From: UBA8914 sp034002905
GTDB taxonomy: Bacteria; Pseudomonadota; Alphaproteobacteria; UBA9219
Assembly (NCBI GenBank): GCA_034002905.1
Contig: JAVEZQ010000021.1
Coordinates: 1-16,653, forward strand
Direction of reading: 5' to 3'
DNA length: 16,653 nt
Both the position numbers and the translations under genes were made by a program. Each line of letters starts with the position of its first letter. The first letter of the stretch is position 1. The notes under the pieces were generated by a model. It did not search any database. It saw only the letters and a program-made list of their open reading frames with translations, and was not told the DNA's origin. Positions 6,538 to 14,413 of this stretch are shown here, piece by piece.

Positions 6538-7563
6538 ATGAGCCTTCCTTCCTTAAAAAAAGTCGAAATCCAACTCACCACGGCTTGCAACATGTCGTGC
6601 GGTTTTTGTTTTGCGAATGCGGGCCGTAACGTGACCTTGCCTGCGGAATTGGCAAAAAATGTGATTACACAACTGGCCAAACCGGAAAATGGCGATGCGC
6701 AAGAAAAGAGCCTGTGGCTCACGGGTGGGGAGGCTTTGCTTTCGGATTCCTGCAAATCCTTAATCGAAATAGCACACGGCTTTGGCCTGAAAACGGGGGT
6801 CGCGACCAACGGCCTTTTGCTGGCCCGAAAAGCGGCTGCCCTGAAGGCGGCAGGATTACAAGAAGTGCGCGTTTCGCTGGATGCTATCAAGTCCAGCTTG
6901 TTCGATCAAATACGCGGCACGCAAAAAGCCCTTCCCAAGGTTCTTGCTGGCCTAGAAGCTGCCTCGAAAAGCGGTTTACGGACGGGAATACGTTTTACGG
7001 CGACAAAAAATAACGCTTCGGAACTGGAGCCCGTCATCAGGCAAGCACAAAGCATTGGCGCGCATCATGTGGAAGTGAAAGCTGTCCTGCCCATCGGACG
7101 CGCAGGGGCGTCCATTATGTTGCCGCCCGTTGATCTTAACAACTTGATGAAAGCCGCACTCAGTTTGTCTTCCCCAAAAATGCCTGTGACGGTTCTTTGC
7201 AGCTATCTGTCGCCATGCCACGGTTTTGAGCTCGGCAAGAACCACATACCTTGTATTTGTGGAACGGAAGCCCTTTATGTGGCGGTTAGCGGCAAAATCA
7301 TGCCTTGCAGCTATTTTCCTCAAACGTCCGCCATAAACATCAGGAGCCATACGCTGCGCGAAGCGTGGGAAAGTAACGATTTTGCACGGATTCGCGAAGA
7401 ACGTCCGTACAAATGCAAGACATGCGAAACATGGGAACCTTGCCGCAACGGCTGCCCCGCTCTTCTGGCCCATTACAGCGATTATCAAACTTCCTGCTTT
7501 GGTCAGGTCGAAACCCTTCGAAGGAATAAATCATATGGAAACGACGTCTGTATTAAAGGTTGA
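6538..7563 (+). CDS. Radical SAM enzyme with SPASM domain
   Basis: A 341-residue radical S-adenosylmethionine enzyme. The cluster motif is C17xxxC21xxC24 (CNMSCGFC), which binds the [4Fe-4S] that cleaves SAM. LTGGEALL at about 61-68 is the SAM-contacting GGE motif, and VRVSLDA at about 110-116 is typical of the barrel. The C-terminal third is Cys-rich (CSYLSPC, CICG, MPCSYF, CKTCETWEPCRNGCP), a SPASM/twitch auxiliary-cluster domain usually found in enzymes acting on peptides or aminoacyl-type substrates. The start is the only reasonable one, although no Shine-Dalgarno sequence is visible before 6538. The gene lies directly behind the probable NikR operator and overlaps the synthetase-like gene by 29 bp. 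The substrate is unknown. Confidence 0.9.
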   Translation: MSLPSLKKVEIQLTTACNMSCGFCFANAGRNVTLPAELAKNVITQLAKPENGDAQEKSLWLTGGEALLSDSCKSLIEIAHGFGLKTGVATNGLLLARKAAALKAAGLQEVRVSLDAIKSSLFDQIRGTQKALPKVLAGLEAASKSGLRTGIRFTATKNNASELEPVIRQAQSIGAHHVEVKAVLPIGRAGASIMLPPVDLNNLMKAALSLSSPKMPVTVLCSYLSPCHGFELGKNHIPCICGTEALYVAVSGKIMPCSYFPQTSAINIRSHTLREAWESNDFARIREERPYKCKTCETWEPCRNGCPALLAHYSDYQTSCFGQVETLRRNKSYGNDVCIKG

Positions 7564-8815
7564 TGGCACGTTGCGTTCTGCGGAATCGTGCGACGACGCG
7601 TTTATTCAAAGCCTCTTAGCTGGCACGTCTCAAGACGAACAACAGGATTCCACAGTCAAGGCCGCCATCGACGCGAAACTTGTGGCCAAAGACCCGGCAA
7701 GCCCGGAAGGCATGTATGTCCTACTTCCACGCGGCGCAATCATGGCTTCACTTATTGAGGAGCATGTGCGGCGGTTTCACGCGTCGGAAGAGGCTTTTCC
7801 TCTCATGCCCTCGGCCTTCGCCAAATATTCATTAGACGCCGTTCGCTCGCACGCCGCGTTGTCCGGGGAAAACGTTTATCACTGCCAACATGAAGGACAG
7901 GACCATATCCTGCGGCACGGGACATTATTCTCGCAGTTTGCCCTTTGCTCTCAAGAGACGCTGCGCACGACTGCTTTGCCTTTGCGGATGTACGAGATAT
8001 CACCATGTTTCCGTCATGAAGCTGGTACCCGGATTGCTCCTTTAAAACGACCACGTTCTTTTAAAATGATCGATATGCATGCGATCTGCTGTGATCTGGA
8101 ACAAGCTAAAGAGGAGTGCCAGCGCCTTCACCGGAAAGTACATGAACATGCATCCGGTTTTTCGTGGAAGCTACGTTCGACCTATACCGTGGACGAAAAA
8201 TTTTGGAAAGCCGATAGCAAATGGGTTCGTGGTTTAGCCAAACAGGAGAACGGCGCAAGCCTTTTAAAAAAAGCAGACCCTAAAAAGCAAAGGCCCATCA
8301 ACATCGAATATCACGTTTTCGGTCAAAATGGAGCTTTGGAAGTGGCTGCCATTCAAATTGACTGCTGCAATCCGGGGCGTTTTGGGTTGCGTATGGACAA
8401 CGGCAAACCTCCCGTGGCCCTTCACTTGTCCATCGTTGGGTCAGTCGAGCGTTGCCTGTATGCCCTTGTCATGAACGCCAAGAATGATTCAGCAATGGGG
8501 ATTCCGCCGTGGCTTGCTCCCGAGCAAGTGCGCTTCCTCACACACAGTAAAGAATCGGAAGACAGGGCTAAACAGTCTCTATCAAGATTCCGGATGGCCG
8601 GATTGCGGGCGACGATAGATGATCGGGGCCTATCTCTTGATGAAAAGAAAAACCGCGCTGCACAGGCCTTTGTTCCATATATCGTGGGAGGAACGGAATC
8701 GCCAGATGGCGATGAAATTCTCAAAAAACTTATATCGGAAACGAAGTTGAAACCGCAACATCCCGCAAGTTTTCCTTCCAATCTTTCCCGCTGGCCAGAA
8801 GGATTCTGCGTATGA
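7535..8815 (+). CDS. Stand-alone threonyl-tRNA-synthetase-like protein
   Basis: A 426-residue class II synthetase core of the ThrRS type plus its C-terminal anticodon-binding (HGTP) domain, but without the N-terminal TGS and editing domains (true ThrRS is about 640 residues). Visible features are a motif-1-like LLPRGAIMASLIEEHV, motif 2 with LPLRMYEISPCFRHEAG (the R-x-E that binds ATP), a conserved His in MIDMHAIC, and motif 3 LHLSIVGSVER. The HGTP domain begins near WLAPEQVRFLTHS. Two of the three zinc ligands of ThrRS (the two His) can be matched; the Cys of the MNCPGH motif cannot. It probably activates threonine or a related amino acid for a non-ribosomal product or an unusual acceptor. 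The ATG at 7535 has AAGGA 9 bases upstream; a longer frame from 7382 lies inside the previous gene and is not credible. Confidence 0.85.
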   Translation: METTSVLKVDGTLRSAESCDDAFIQSLLAGTSQDEQQDSTVKAAIDAKLVAKDPASPEGMYVLLPRGAIMASLIEEHVRRFHASEEAFPLMPSAFAKYSLDAVRSHAALSGENVYHCQHEGQDHILRHGTLFSQFALCSQETLRTTALPLRMYEISPCFRHEAGTRIAPLKRPRSFKMIDMHAICCDLEQAKEECQRLHRKVHEHASGFSWKLRSTYTVDEKFWKADSKWVRGLAKQENGASLLKKADPKKQRPINIEYHVFGQNGALEVAAIQIDCCNPGRFGLRMDNGKPPVALHLSIVGSVERCLYALVMNAKNDSAMGIPPWLAPEQVRFLTHSKESEDRAKQSLSRFRMAGLRATIDDRGLSLDEKKNRAAQAFVPYIVGGTESPDGDEILKKLISETKLKPQHPASFPSNLSRWPEGFCV

Positions 8816-9291
8816 AACTTGACTTTTCTTTCGAGCAAATCGGTGTCATGCACACGCCTTATAAAGACGTAAGCGAAGTGCCGCGCCGTCCTGTTTTGTC
8901 AACGGCGCCCTGTACGGTTGAGGTGTTCGAGGAATATGCATCTGGACTTCTTCATATCAACGGATTTTCCCATCTTTATCTTCTCTCGAAGCTTCATCTG
9001 GTGGGAGAGCATTCTTTGCTCGTGACGCCGCCGAATGAAACCGAACAACATGGCGTCTTTGCGACACGAAGCCAGCGGCATCCAAACTCGATTGGCTTGT
9101 CTTTGGTTAGGCTCGTCAAATGCGATGGGCGCTTTTTACACATCGCCGGATGCGATCTTCTCGATCAAACGCCCTTGCTCGATATCAAACCCTATCGTCC
9201 AGAGGGCATTGAAGGCGAATGCCGCTACGGATGGTTCGAACGTCACTTTGACACCCCCCTGCCCCTTTCGACACAAAAAAGCGACCAGTAA
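8812..9291 (+). CDS. TrmO/TsaA-family SAM-dependent methyltransferase
   Basis: A 159-residue protein of the TsaA/YaeB/TrmO family. E. coli TrmO methylates the N6 of t6A37, the threonylcarbamoyl adenosine of tRNA-Thr. Family landmarks are FEQIGVMHTPY at about 7-17, GFSHLYLL at about 51-58, GVFATRSQRHPNSIGLSLV at about 81-99 and LLDIKPYRPE at about 122-131. It lacks the C-terminal extension of E. coli TrmO (about 235 residues), which leaves the bare beta-barrel methyltransferase domain. Its start overlaps the synthetase-like stop as ATGA, so the two are translationally coupled. Short members may act on targets other than tRNA; here the substrate could be the product of the two upstream enzymes. 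Confidence 0.78.
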   Translation: MKLDFSFEQIGVMHTPYKDVSEVPRRPVLSTAPCTVEVFEEYASGLLHINGFSHLYLLSKLHLVGEHSLLVTPPNETEQHGVFATRSQRHPNSIGLSLVRLVKCDGRFLHIAGCDLLDQTPLLDIKPYRPEGIEGECRYGWFERHFDTPLPLSTQKSDQ

Positions 9292-9450
9292 TTAAACAAA
9301 GCAGCTGCTCGCCTGCCTCGTGCGATTGAAGCGAGAACTGGCATATAGCGCAGGGTTTCTCGCATCATTTTCAAACCATAAAAAGACGATTCTGCTTGAT
9401 CTGGCCCCATGCGCACACCATAGTTGGGCCAGAAAGTGAGATGAGTCGTC

Positions 9451-10533
9451 ATGCCTTGTTCATGCCAAAAGCCATCATCCGGCGAAGATTTCCAAGCTTC
9501 AACCTGCCTCAAACAGAACCCTGCCCTGTGGGTCGGTGGCGTTCTTGGCGCACTCGTGTTGTGGTTCCTTCTTTACAGCCAACTGGAAACCGCTTCGCAA
9601 TGGATCGCGGCGCTTTTGCCGCTTGACGAAGGAAGTCACGCACGCGAAGCCGTGACCTTTTTTCTGTATGATGCGCCCAAGGTTTTGATGCTTCTGTCCC
9701 TTGTCGTGTTTGCCATGGGAATTGTGCGCAGTTTTTTCTCGCCCGCCCGCACGCGCGCCCTTCTTGCGGGCAAACGCGAAGGCGTTGGTAATATCCTTGC
9801 CGCTTGCCTTGGTATTCTCACGCCTTTTTGCACATGCTCTGCCGTTCCGCTTTTTATTGGTTTTGTCTCGGCGGGTGTGCCGCTTGGTGTTACTTTCTCT
9901 TTCCTGATTGCCGCACCGATGATCAATGAAGTCGCGCTTGGCCTTCTATTCGCCCTTCTGGGATGGAAAATCGCGCTCGCCTATCTCGCGCTCGGCCTTG
10001 GCATTGCGATCGTCGCAGGCTGGGTGATGGGGCGGCTGCATCTGGAAGGCTGGCTGGAAGAGTGGGTACGTTATGCCCGTGGTGACCTGAGCGAGCCTTC
10101 GCAGATCAAGCTCACCCCCATCGACCGGATCAAAGAAGGCCTTATAGCCATGCGCGATATCGTTGGCCGCGTTTGGCCATGGATGATTGTGGGCATCGCG
10201 ATGGGTGCCGCAATCCACGGTTACGCGCCCGAAGACCTGCTGGCCAACCTTATGGGCAAACAAGCGTGGTGGTCTGTGCCTGCCTCTATATTGATTGGCG
10301 TGCCGATCTACTCCAACGCTGCGGGCATTATCCCAATTGTCGAGGCGCTTTTGGGCAAGGGTGCGGCGCTAGGCACCGCTTTGGCATTTATGATGTCGGT
10401 GACGGCGCTTTCTTTACCCGAAGCCATTATCCTGCGCAAAGTCCTAACCTTGCGCCTCATCGCCGTTTACTTCGGCATCGTTGCCTGTGGCATCTTGATT
10501 GTTGGCTTTCTGTTTAACGCCTTCTTTGCATGA
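9451..10533 (+). CDS. ArsP/YraQ-type (DUF318) membrane permease
   Basis: A 360-residue inner-membrane protein with about eight hydrophobic segments. It carries the signature of the DUF318 permease family: TPFCTCSAVPLFIGF at about 127-141, SFLIAAPMINEVALGLL at about 150-166, and IGVPIYSNAAGIIPIVEALL in the C-terminal half. The Cys pair in the first signature is thought to contact substrate in ArsP, which exports trivalent organoarsenicals; other members have been tied to copper, zinc or redox traits, so the substrate is open. The N-terminus MPCSCQK adds two Cys and could be a metal site. The ATG at 9451 is the first in frame. It follows TrmO by 160 bp, so it could be the exporter of the upstream pathway or an independent gene. 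Confidence 0.85.
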   Translation: MPCSCQKPSSGEDFQASTCLKQNPALWVGGVLGALVLWFLLYSQLETASQWIAALLPLDEGSHAREAVTFFLYDAPKVLMLLSLVVFAMGIVRSFFSPARTRALLAGKREGVGNILAACLGILTPFCTCSAVPLFIGFVSAGVPLGVTFSFLIAAPMINEVALGLLFALLGWKIALAYLALGLGIAIVAGWVMGRLHLEGWLEEWVRYARGDLSEPSQIKLTPIDRIKEGLIAMRDIVGRVWPWMIVGIAMGAAIHGYAPEDLLANLMGKQAWWSVPASILIGVPIYSNAAGIIPIVEALLGKGAALGTALAFMMSVTALSLPEAIILRKVLTLRLIAVYFGIVACGILIVGFLFNAFFA

Positions 10534-10536
10534 CAT

Positions 10537-10569
10537 AAAAAAAGGGGGCCATTATAGGCCCCCTTTTTC
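10537..10569. terminator. Bidirectional rho-independent terminator
   Basis: GGGGGCC at 10544-10550 and GGCCCCC at 10557-10563 form a 7-bp perfect GC stem with loop ATTATA, flanked by an A run on the left and TTTTT at 10564-10568. The symmetric A/T flanks let it work for the permease on the + strand and sodB on the - strand, which converge on it. Confidence 0.92.
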
Positions 10570-10581
10570 TTTGCCGTTGGA

Positions 10582-11175
10582 TTACCCCATATTCTTCTCG
10601 ACGAAATCCCAGTCGATCAGGTGATCAAGGAAGGTCTGTACAAAATCGGGGCGGCGGTTTTGATAATCAAGGTAATAGGCGTGCTCCCACACGTCACAGG
10701 TTACAAGCGCCCGCTGCTCGTGCACCATTGGTGTCATCGCATTCGGCGTCTTAACGATCTTGAGCGCAGCGCCCTCCAGAACAAGCCACGCCCAACCGCT
10801 GCCAAACTGGCCCACAGCCGCTGCCTTGAACTGCTCCTTAAACGCATCAACACTGCCGAAAGCATCCGAGAGCTTCTTGGCAAGGGCCGCCGAAGGCGCC
10901 CCGCCACCGTTGGGCTTCATGCTGTTCCAAAAAAACGTATGGTTCCAGACCTGCGCTGCGTTGTTAAAGATGCCGGCCTTGCTCTCATCACCCGTCGTCG
11001 CCTTGATAATCGCCTCAAGCGACTCCGCCGCAAGCGCCGTATCCTTGATCAAGTTATTCAGGTTTGTGACATAGGCCTGATGATGCTTGCCATGATGGAA
11101 CTCTAACGTACGGGCCGAGATATGCGGCTCCAGCGCTTCTTTGGCATAAGGCAGGGAAGGAAGGTCAAAAGCCAT
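10582..11175 (-). CDS. sodB: Iron superoxide dismutase
   Basis: A cytoplasmic superoxide dismutase of the Fe/Mn family, 197 residues, full length and without a signal peptide. It converts superoxide to hydrogen peroxide and oxygen. Metal ligands are H27 (FHHGKHH), H79 (WNHTFFW), D161 and H165 (DVWEHAYYLDY). The FNNAAQVWNHTFFW segment with Gln75 is the iron-type signature, as opposed to the manganese type. AAGGAG lies 7 bases before the ATG. The gene follows the membrane-protein gene on the same strand by only 30 bp, so the two are likely co-transcribed. A strong terminator closes the unit. Confidence 0.96.
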   Translation of the reverse strand: MAFDLPSLPYAKEALEPHISARTLEFHHGKHHQAYVTNLNNLIKDTALAAESLEAIIKATTGDESKAGIFNNAAQVWNHTFFWNSMKPNGGGAPSAALAKKLSDAFGSVDAFKEQFKAAAVGQFGSGWAWLVLEGAALKIVKTPNAMTPMVHEQRALVTCDVWEHAYYLDYQNRRPDFVQTFLDHLIDWDFVEKNMG

Positions 11176-11205
11176 GATCTGTCTCCTTGTTCATTTGGCT
11201 GCACA

Positions 11206-11796
11206 TTACTCTTCGAGAGAGCGAATATCGTTGCGGACGTCTTGAAGCTTGGCGCAATAGCCTTCGCCATCGCCATGTTCCAGAAACTTCGTATAATGGC
11301 GATGCGGATCACGCACGCGCACGGCGTGTTTGATGGGGCACCAGAATTGCTCCGTCCGGCCCGCAATTTCCCGCGCATAGGCAAAAACGCCATTGCCATA
11401 TCCACAGTAAATACAATTGATCTTTTCAATCACATTGAGATAGGCGAGATGATGCCGGTCCATCATAATATAGGTCGAGCGCTTGACCAACGGAATGCCG
11501 TAAACGCGGAAACAGACATGCTGGTAAATCGTGAGCCACAGATCAACCAAAGCGATCGGAATAATCGCCGAATAAATCACCGGAGCCACGACAATGTTAA
11601 GAATATCCGAATGGGCAATAAATCGCAGCCAGTTAACCCTTAGCTCCCGATGTCGCGCAATCACATCCTCGGCAAACTCGGCAAACTTGCCCTGAAGCTT
11701 CAGCCGGTAAAGACGACGGTTTTTTTCATATTCATCTTCCAACGTATCTTCGAGTAAACGAATTTTGGAAATAAGGTCTGTAATTTTCTCGTTCAT
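11206..11796 (-). CDS. Conserved-looking membrane protein with Cys pair, unknown
   Basis: A 196-residue protein. The first ~55 residues are a charged coiled-coil-like helix (IRLLEDTLEDEYEKNRRLYR). Then comes a hydrophobic stretch of one or two membrane segments around residues 65-95 (ILNIVVAPVIYSAIIPIALV). The remainder is a soluble, Cys/His-containing part with CIYCGYGNG, YAREIAGRTEQFWCPIKH and a C-terminal HGDGEGYC. Four Cys and several His could bind a metal. I do not recognise a named function. It lies 30 bp upstream of sodB in the same direction and may be co-expressed with it. The ATG at 11796 follows AGAGGA. Confidence 0.75.
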   Translation of the reverse strand: MNEKITDLISKIRLLEDTLEDEYEKNRRLYRLKLQGKFAEFAEDVIARHRELRVNWLRFIAHSDILNIVVAPVIYSAIIPIALVDLWLTIYQHVCFRVYGIPLVKRSTYIMMDRHHLAYLNVIEKINCIYCGYGNGVFAYAREIAGRTEQFWCPIKHAVRVRDPHRHYTKFLEHGDGEGYCAKLQDVRNDIRSLEE

Positions 11797-11904
11797 ACCG
11801 AGCCCTGTCCTCTAACAAATGGAACGGGCAGTATAAACAGAATACACGCAAGGGCCAAGCCTAATCGAGAACGTGGTTATTCAAGAAAGAAGGGGGAAAG
11901 CGCG

Positions 11905-13062
11905 CTAGATCGTCTTGAGCTCATCCATAATATTCAGCTCGTCGCCATTGAACATGGCCGTCAGATAATTAGCTGCGGCCTCGGTCATGGAGAACTTTTG
12001 CTGGAAATGGCCCGTGGCTATGGCTGTGCCGATCGATTCCGTCCCGACTGTTGTTTCATACATCGCATCATAGGTCGTGCCAGTATAAATCTTGAAGCCA
12101 TAAATCTGTTTGTTCTTATCCTCACCCTGCGCATATTCAACCTTGATCAGATATTGCGCGGCATCTTTAGCCGTCAATCCTTCAGATGACGTTAGTTTAG
12201 CATAAGCCTCTTTCTGCGCCTCGGTGCCGTGGGAGTCGGCAAAGACAACTGTTCCCGTGGGGTCCATGATCTGGACGCGAATATCGCTTGTGTCTGTTTT
12301 ATTGTTAAAGGCCATTTTAAAGCCTTCGCCTTTTTGTAACGTAAACAGATAATATTGCGTGTCACAAACATCCGTAATCTGGCTTGAGACCGACAACGCC
12401 GTCTTGTTTTCATAAATCCAGCCAATATTGATCGCTTCCAACGGCGTTTCATTGGCGATGTGCGTTGCCTTCGTCTCATAGGCTTTAGCATCGAGCAACG
12501 AATAGGTCATCGTGTTATCGATTAGAACTTTTTGCGTCGTTTTTGTCTGCGCCTTGCCCGTGGTCTGATAACTATTTGTAAAGCGCGTTCCCGAATAGAG
12601 GGTAACCGAATAGGTTTGGGCTACAGAGCGTTTGGCCATCGAGTCAAACGTTGTTTTGACATAGTAATCTCCCGCTTCGCCTTCATAGCCATCGCTTGAT
12701 GCCATCTTCTTATAAGCATCTTGCAACGCTTGATCTGCATATTTCGAACTGTCCGCTATCACTTTGCCGGAGCTGTTGAGAATTTGAACCTTAAGATCCG
12801 CAGAACTGGTACTGTTGGTAAAATTGAGTTTGATATTATTTCCATCAAGCGAAAACTTGTAAAAGTGTGTCGAGTTTTCACGTGAGATTTGGCCCGTAAT
12901 CGCCAATTGCGTCTTGTTATAAATCAGGGAGCCAAGATCAGCCGCATCCTCAAGAGTCGAATTAAGAGGCAAACTCACATCGCGCTGATAAATCAACGAG
13001 CCGGGCGCCGCCGCTGTGTTAAGCGTGGTCGAGTCAAAGGCCGATGCGCTGTACAAGGACAT
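11905..13062 (-). CDS. Two-repeat PPC-like beta-sandwich protein
   Basis: A 385-residue protein made of two tandem repeats, roughly residues 35-175 and 205-350. Each contains the pattern of bacterial pre-peptidase C-terminal (PPC) domains: a GSLIYNK/GWIYENK turn, THFYKFSL versus TQYYLFTL, LKVQILNSSGKVIADS versus IRVQIMDPTGTVVFADS, then an Ala/Lys helix containing AYKKMASSDG versus AYAKLTSSEG, and a final YY/YLIKV strand and YSGT/YTGT. PPC domains usually belong to secreted enzymes, yet no catalytic domain and no N-terminal signal peptide is present. If exported, it must use another route, for example type I secretion. The ATG at 13062 has GGGGAAGGG upstream; the longer start at 13119 adds 19 basic residues and no better ribosome site. 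Confidence 0.75.
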   Translation of the reverse strand: MSLYSASAFDSTTLNTAAAPGSLIYQRDVSLPLNSTLEDAADLGSLIYNKTQLAITGQISRENSTHFYKFSLDGNNIKLNFTNSTSSADLKVQILNSSGKVIADSSKYADQALQDAYKKMASSDGYEGEAGDYYVKTTFDSMAKRSVAQTYSVTLYSGTRFTNSYQTTGKAQTKTTQKVLIDNTMTYSLLDAKAYETKATHIANETPLEAINIGWIYENKTALSVSSQITDVCDTQYYLFTLQKGEGFKMAFNNKTDTSDIRVQIMDPTGTVVFADSHGTEAQKEAYAKLTSSEGLTAKDAAQYLIKVEYAQGEDKNKQIYGFKIYTGTTYDAMYETTVGTESIGTAIATGHFQQKFSMTEAAANYLTAMFNGDELNIMDELKTI

Positions 13063-13218
13063 GAGAGCCCTTCCCCTTTTGCCATTTGGTCGAGCGTGTA
13101 CACCCTTATAGTTATACACGATTTAGGTTAAGTTTCCTTAGTCAAACCATGTAAAAACAACACGCAAAACGCATGCCTAACAGGGCGTTGTTAATGAATA
13201 ATTAATAACGATGGTGGA

Positions 13219-13707
13219 TTAGACGGTTAAGTCTTTGACCAACAAGACTTCCCGTCCCGCTGCTGTTTGAGCGCTTTCGACCGAGTCGATTTCGACATAG
13301 CCGAGTTTGGGGTACATTTTTGCCGCCGAGCCGGAATAAAGGTACAGGTTTTTGACCCCCAAGCGCCGCGCTTCCTCCTCAAGCCGTTCAACCAGTCGCC
13401 GCGCCAGCCCGTGGCCACGATAGCGGTACAGAACAAAAACCCCCGCGATCCACGGCGTCACTTCTGTCCAATAATCACTATCGCTTTCGACCAGACTTGC
13501 CATCGCGACGGGGCGTCCATTTTCCGTATTCAAGGCGATGATAGTCAGCGGCAAGGCGTCTTTTTGGGCAGCTTCTTGAAACCGCGCGAGCGAACGAGCC
13601 CAAGATCCGTTTTCCCGTTGCACGCCCCAACGGCCGAAGCTCCACGCCGCGCAAGCTTCGATCCATTCCGGTTTATCAGCTAAATAACAAAGCTCAAACT
13701 CGGCCAT
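13219..13707 (-). CDS. GNAT-family N-acetyltransferase
   Basis: A 162-residue GCN5-related acetyltransferase. The acetyl-CoA-binding motif A is visible as VFVLYRYRGHGLARRLVERL at about 90-109, with the R-x-x-G-x-G/A pyrophosphate loop; the preceding beta strand (IAGVF) and the later LYLYSGSAAKMYPKLGYVEID strand-helix-strand complete the fold. The N-terminal part (residues 1-75) carries the variable substrate helices. AAGGGGAAAG precedes the ATG. It is a single gene, divergent from the PAP2-like gene. The substrate cannot be deduced. Confidence 0.88.
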   Translation of the reverse strand: MAEFELCYLADKPEWIEACAAWSFGRWGVQRENGSWARSLARFQEAAQKDALPLTIIALNTENGRPVAMASLVESDSDYWTEVTPWIAGVFVLYRYRGHGLARRLVERLEEEARRLGVKNLYLYSGSAAKMYPKLGYVEIDSVESAQTAAGREVLLVKDLTV

Positions 13708-13795
13708 AATCTTTCCCCTTTATTTCGGCACAGTCAGGAAGGAAAGTATCGTCTTTCCTCTCCCTTTTCCAGTGCTCTCAAGGTATAAAAACACA

Positions 13796-14413
13796 ATGAC
13801 GCTTTTACTGCCCTTTGATCTTCAACATATCCTGCTCCACATCACCAATCTGGGAGATAGCGGGTTCCTTGGCATGCTCAGCGTCTGTGGCGCGGTTTAT
13901 CTTTATACTGTCGGGGCGCATCGTGCGGCCCTATTCCTCCTCTTCTCGCTCGTCGCCAGCGCGGGGAGCATCGCGTTACTGAAGATTGGCTTTCTTGGTT
14001 GCCATCATGTCATTCCCTATCTGAACATCGAGTCCCCCAGCGGTCACGCCGCACTCTCCGTTGCCATTTATGGATGCCTTACCGCCATTATGATGAGCCA
14101 CTTTACCGGCTGGCGGCGCTGGGGCGCGTTAATTGTCTATCTGCTGGGCGTTTCCGCCATCAGCCTCTCCCGCCTTTATGTCGGCTTTCATACAGGGCCC
14201 GAAGTTTTACTGGGTGCCGCACTTGGCGCTGTCATTGCAGGAATTTGCTTCTGGGGCTTGCGCAAACCATCACCCATTCATTTCAAAGCGAGGCATCTCG
14301 CGCTAATCTGCCTTGCGCCGCTTTTGTTTTTGTATGGTGTGCATGCACCGTCTGAAATGCTGATCCGCAGGCTTGTTGCGTTTTTAAAGGACGTGATGCC
14401 CTATTGCCCCTGA
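13796..14413 (+). CDS. PAP2-like membrane phosphatase with altered motif 1
   Basis: A 205-residue integral membrane protein of the PAP2 (phosphatidic acid phosphatase 2) superfamily with about five to six hydrophobic segments. Motif 2 is clear (SPSGHAALS). Motif 3 reads SRLYVGFHTGPEVLLGA, with the nucleophile-type His but Glu in place of the usual Asp. Motif 1, normally K-x6-RP, reads K-IGFLGC-HH, so the Arg-Pro is replaced by His-His. Activity is therefore uncertain. Likely substrates would be lipid or isoprenoid phosphates in the membrane. The ATG at 13796 has AAGG 12 bases upstream; a GTG at 13772 is an alternative start. The 3' end overlaps the convergent formyltransferase gene by 13 bp. 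Confidence 0.8.
   Translation: MTLLLPFDLQHILLHITNLGDSGFLGMLSVCGAVYLYTVGAHRAALFLLFSLVASAGSIALLKIGFLGCHHVIPYLNIESPSGHAALSVAIYGCLTAIMMSHFTGWRRWGALIVYLLGVSAISLSRLYVGFHTGPEVLLGAALGAVIAGICFWGLRKPSPIHFKARHLALICLAPLLFLYGVHAPSEMLIRRLVAFLKDVMPYCP

Noticed and set aside
6519..6890. Minus-strand open frame opposite the start of the radical SAM gene
   Set aside because: The + strand frame carries unmistakable radical SAM motifs; the opposite frame is a shadow.
7382..7534. Upstream extension of the ThrRS-like gene inside the radical SAM gene
   Set aside because: The extra residues are the out-of-frame shadow of the SPASM region, and a good ribosome site precedes the ATG at 7535.
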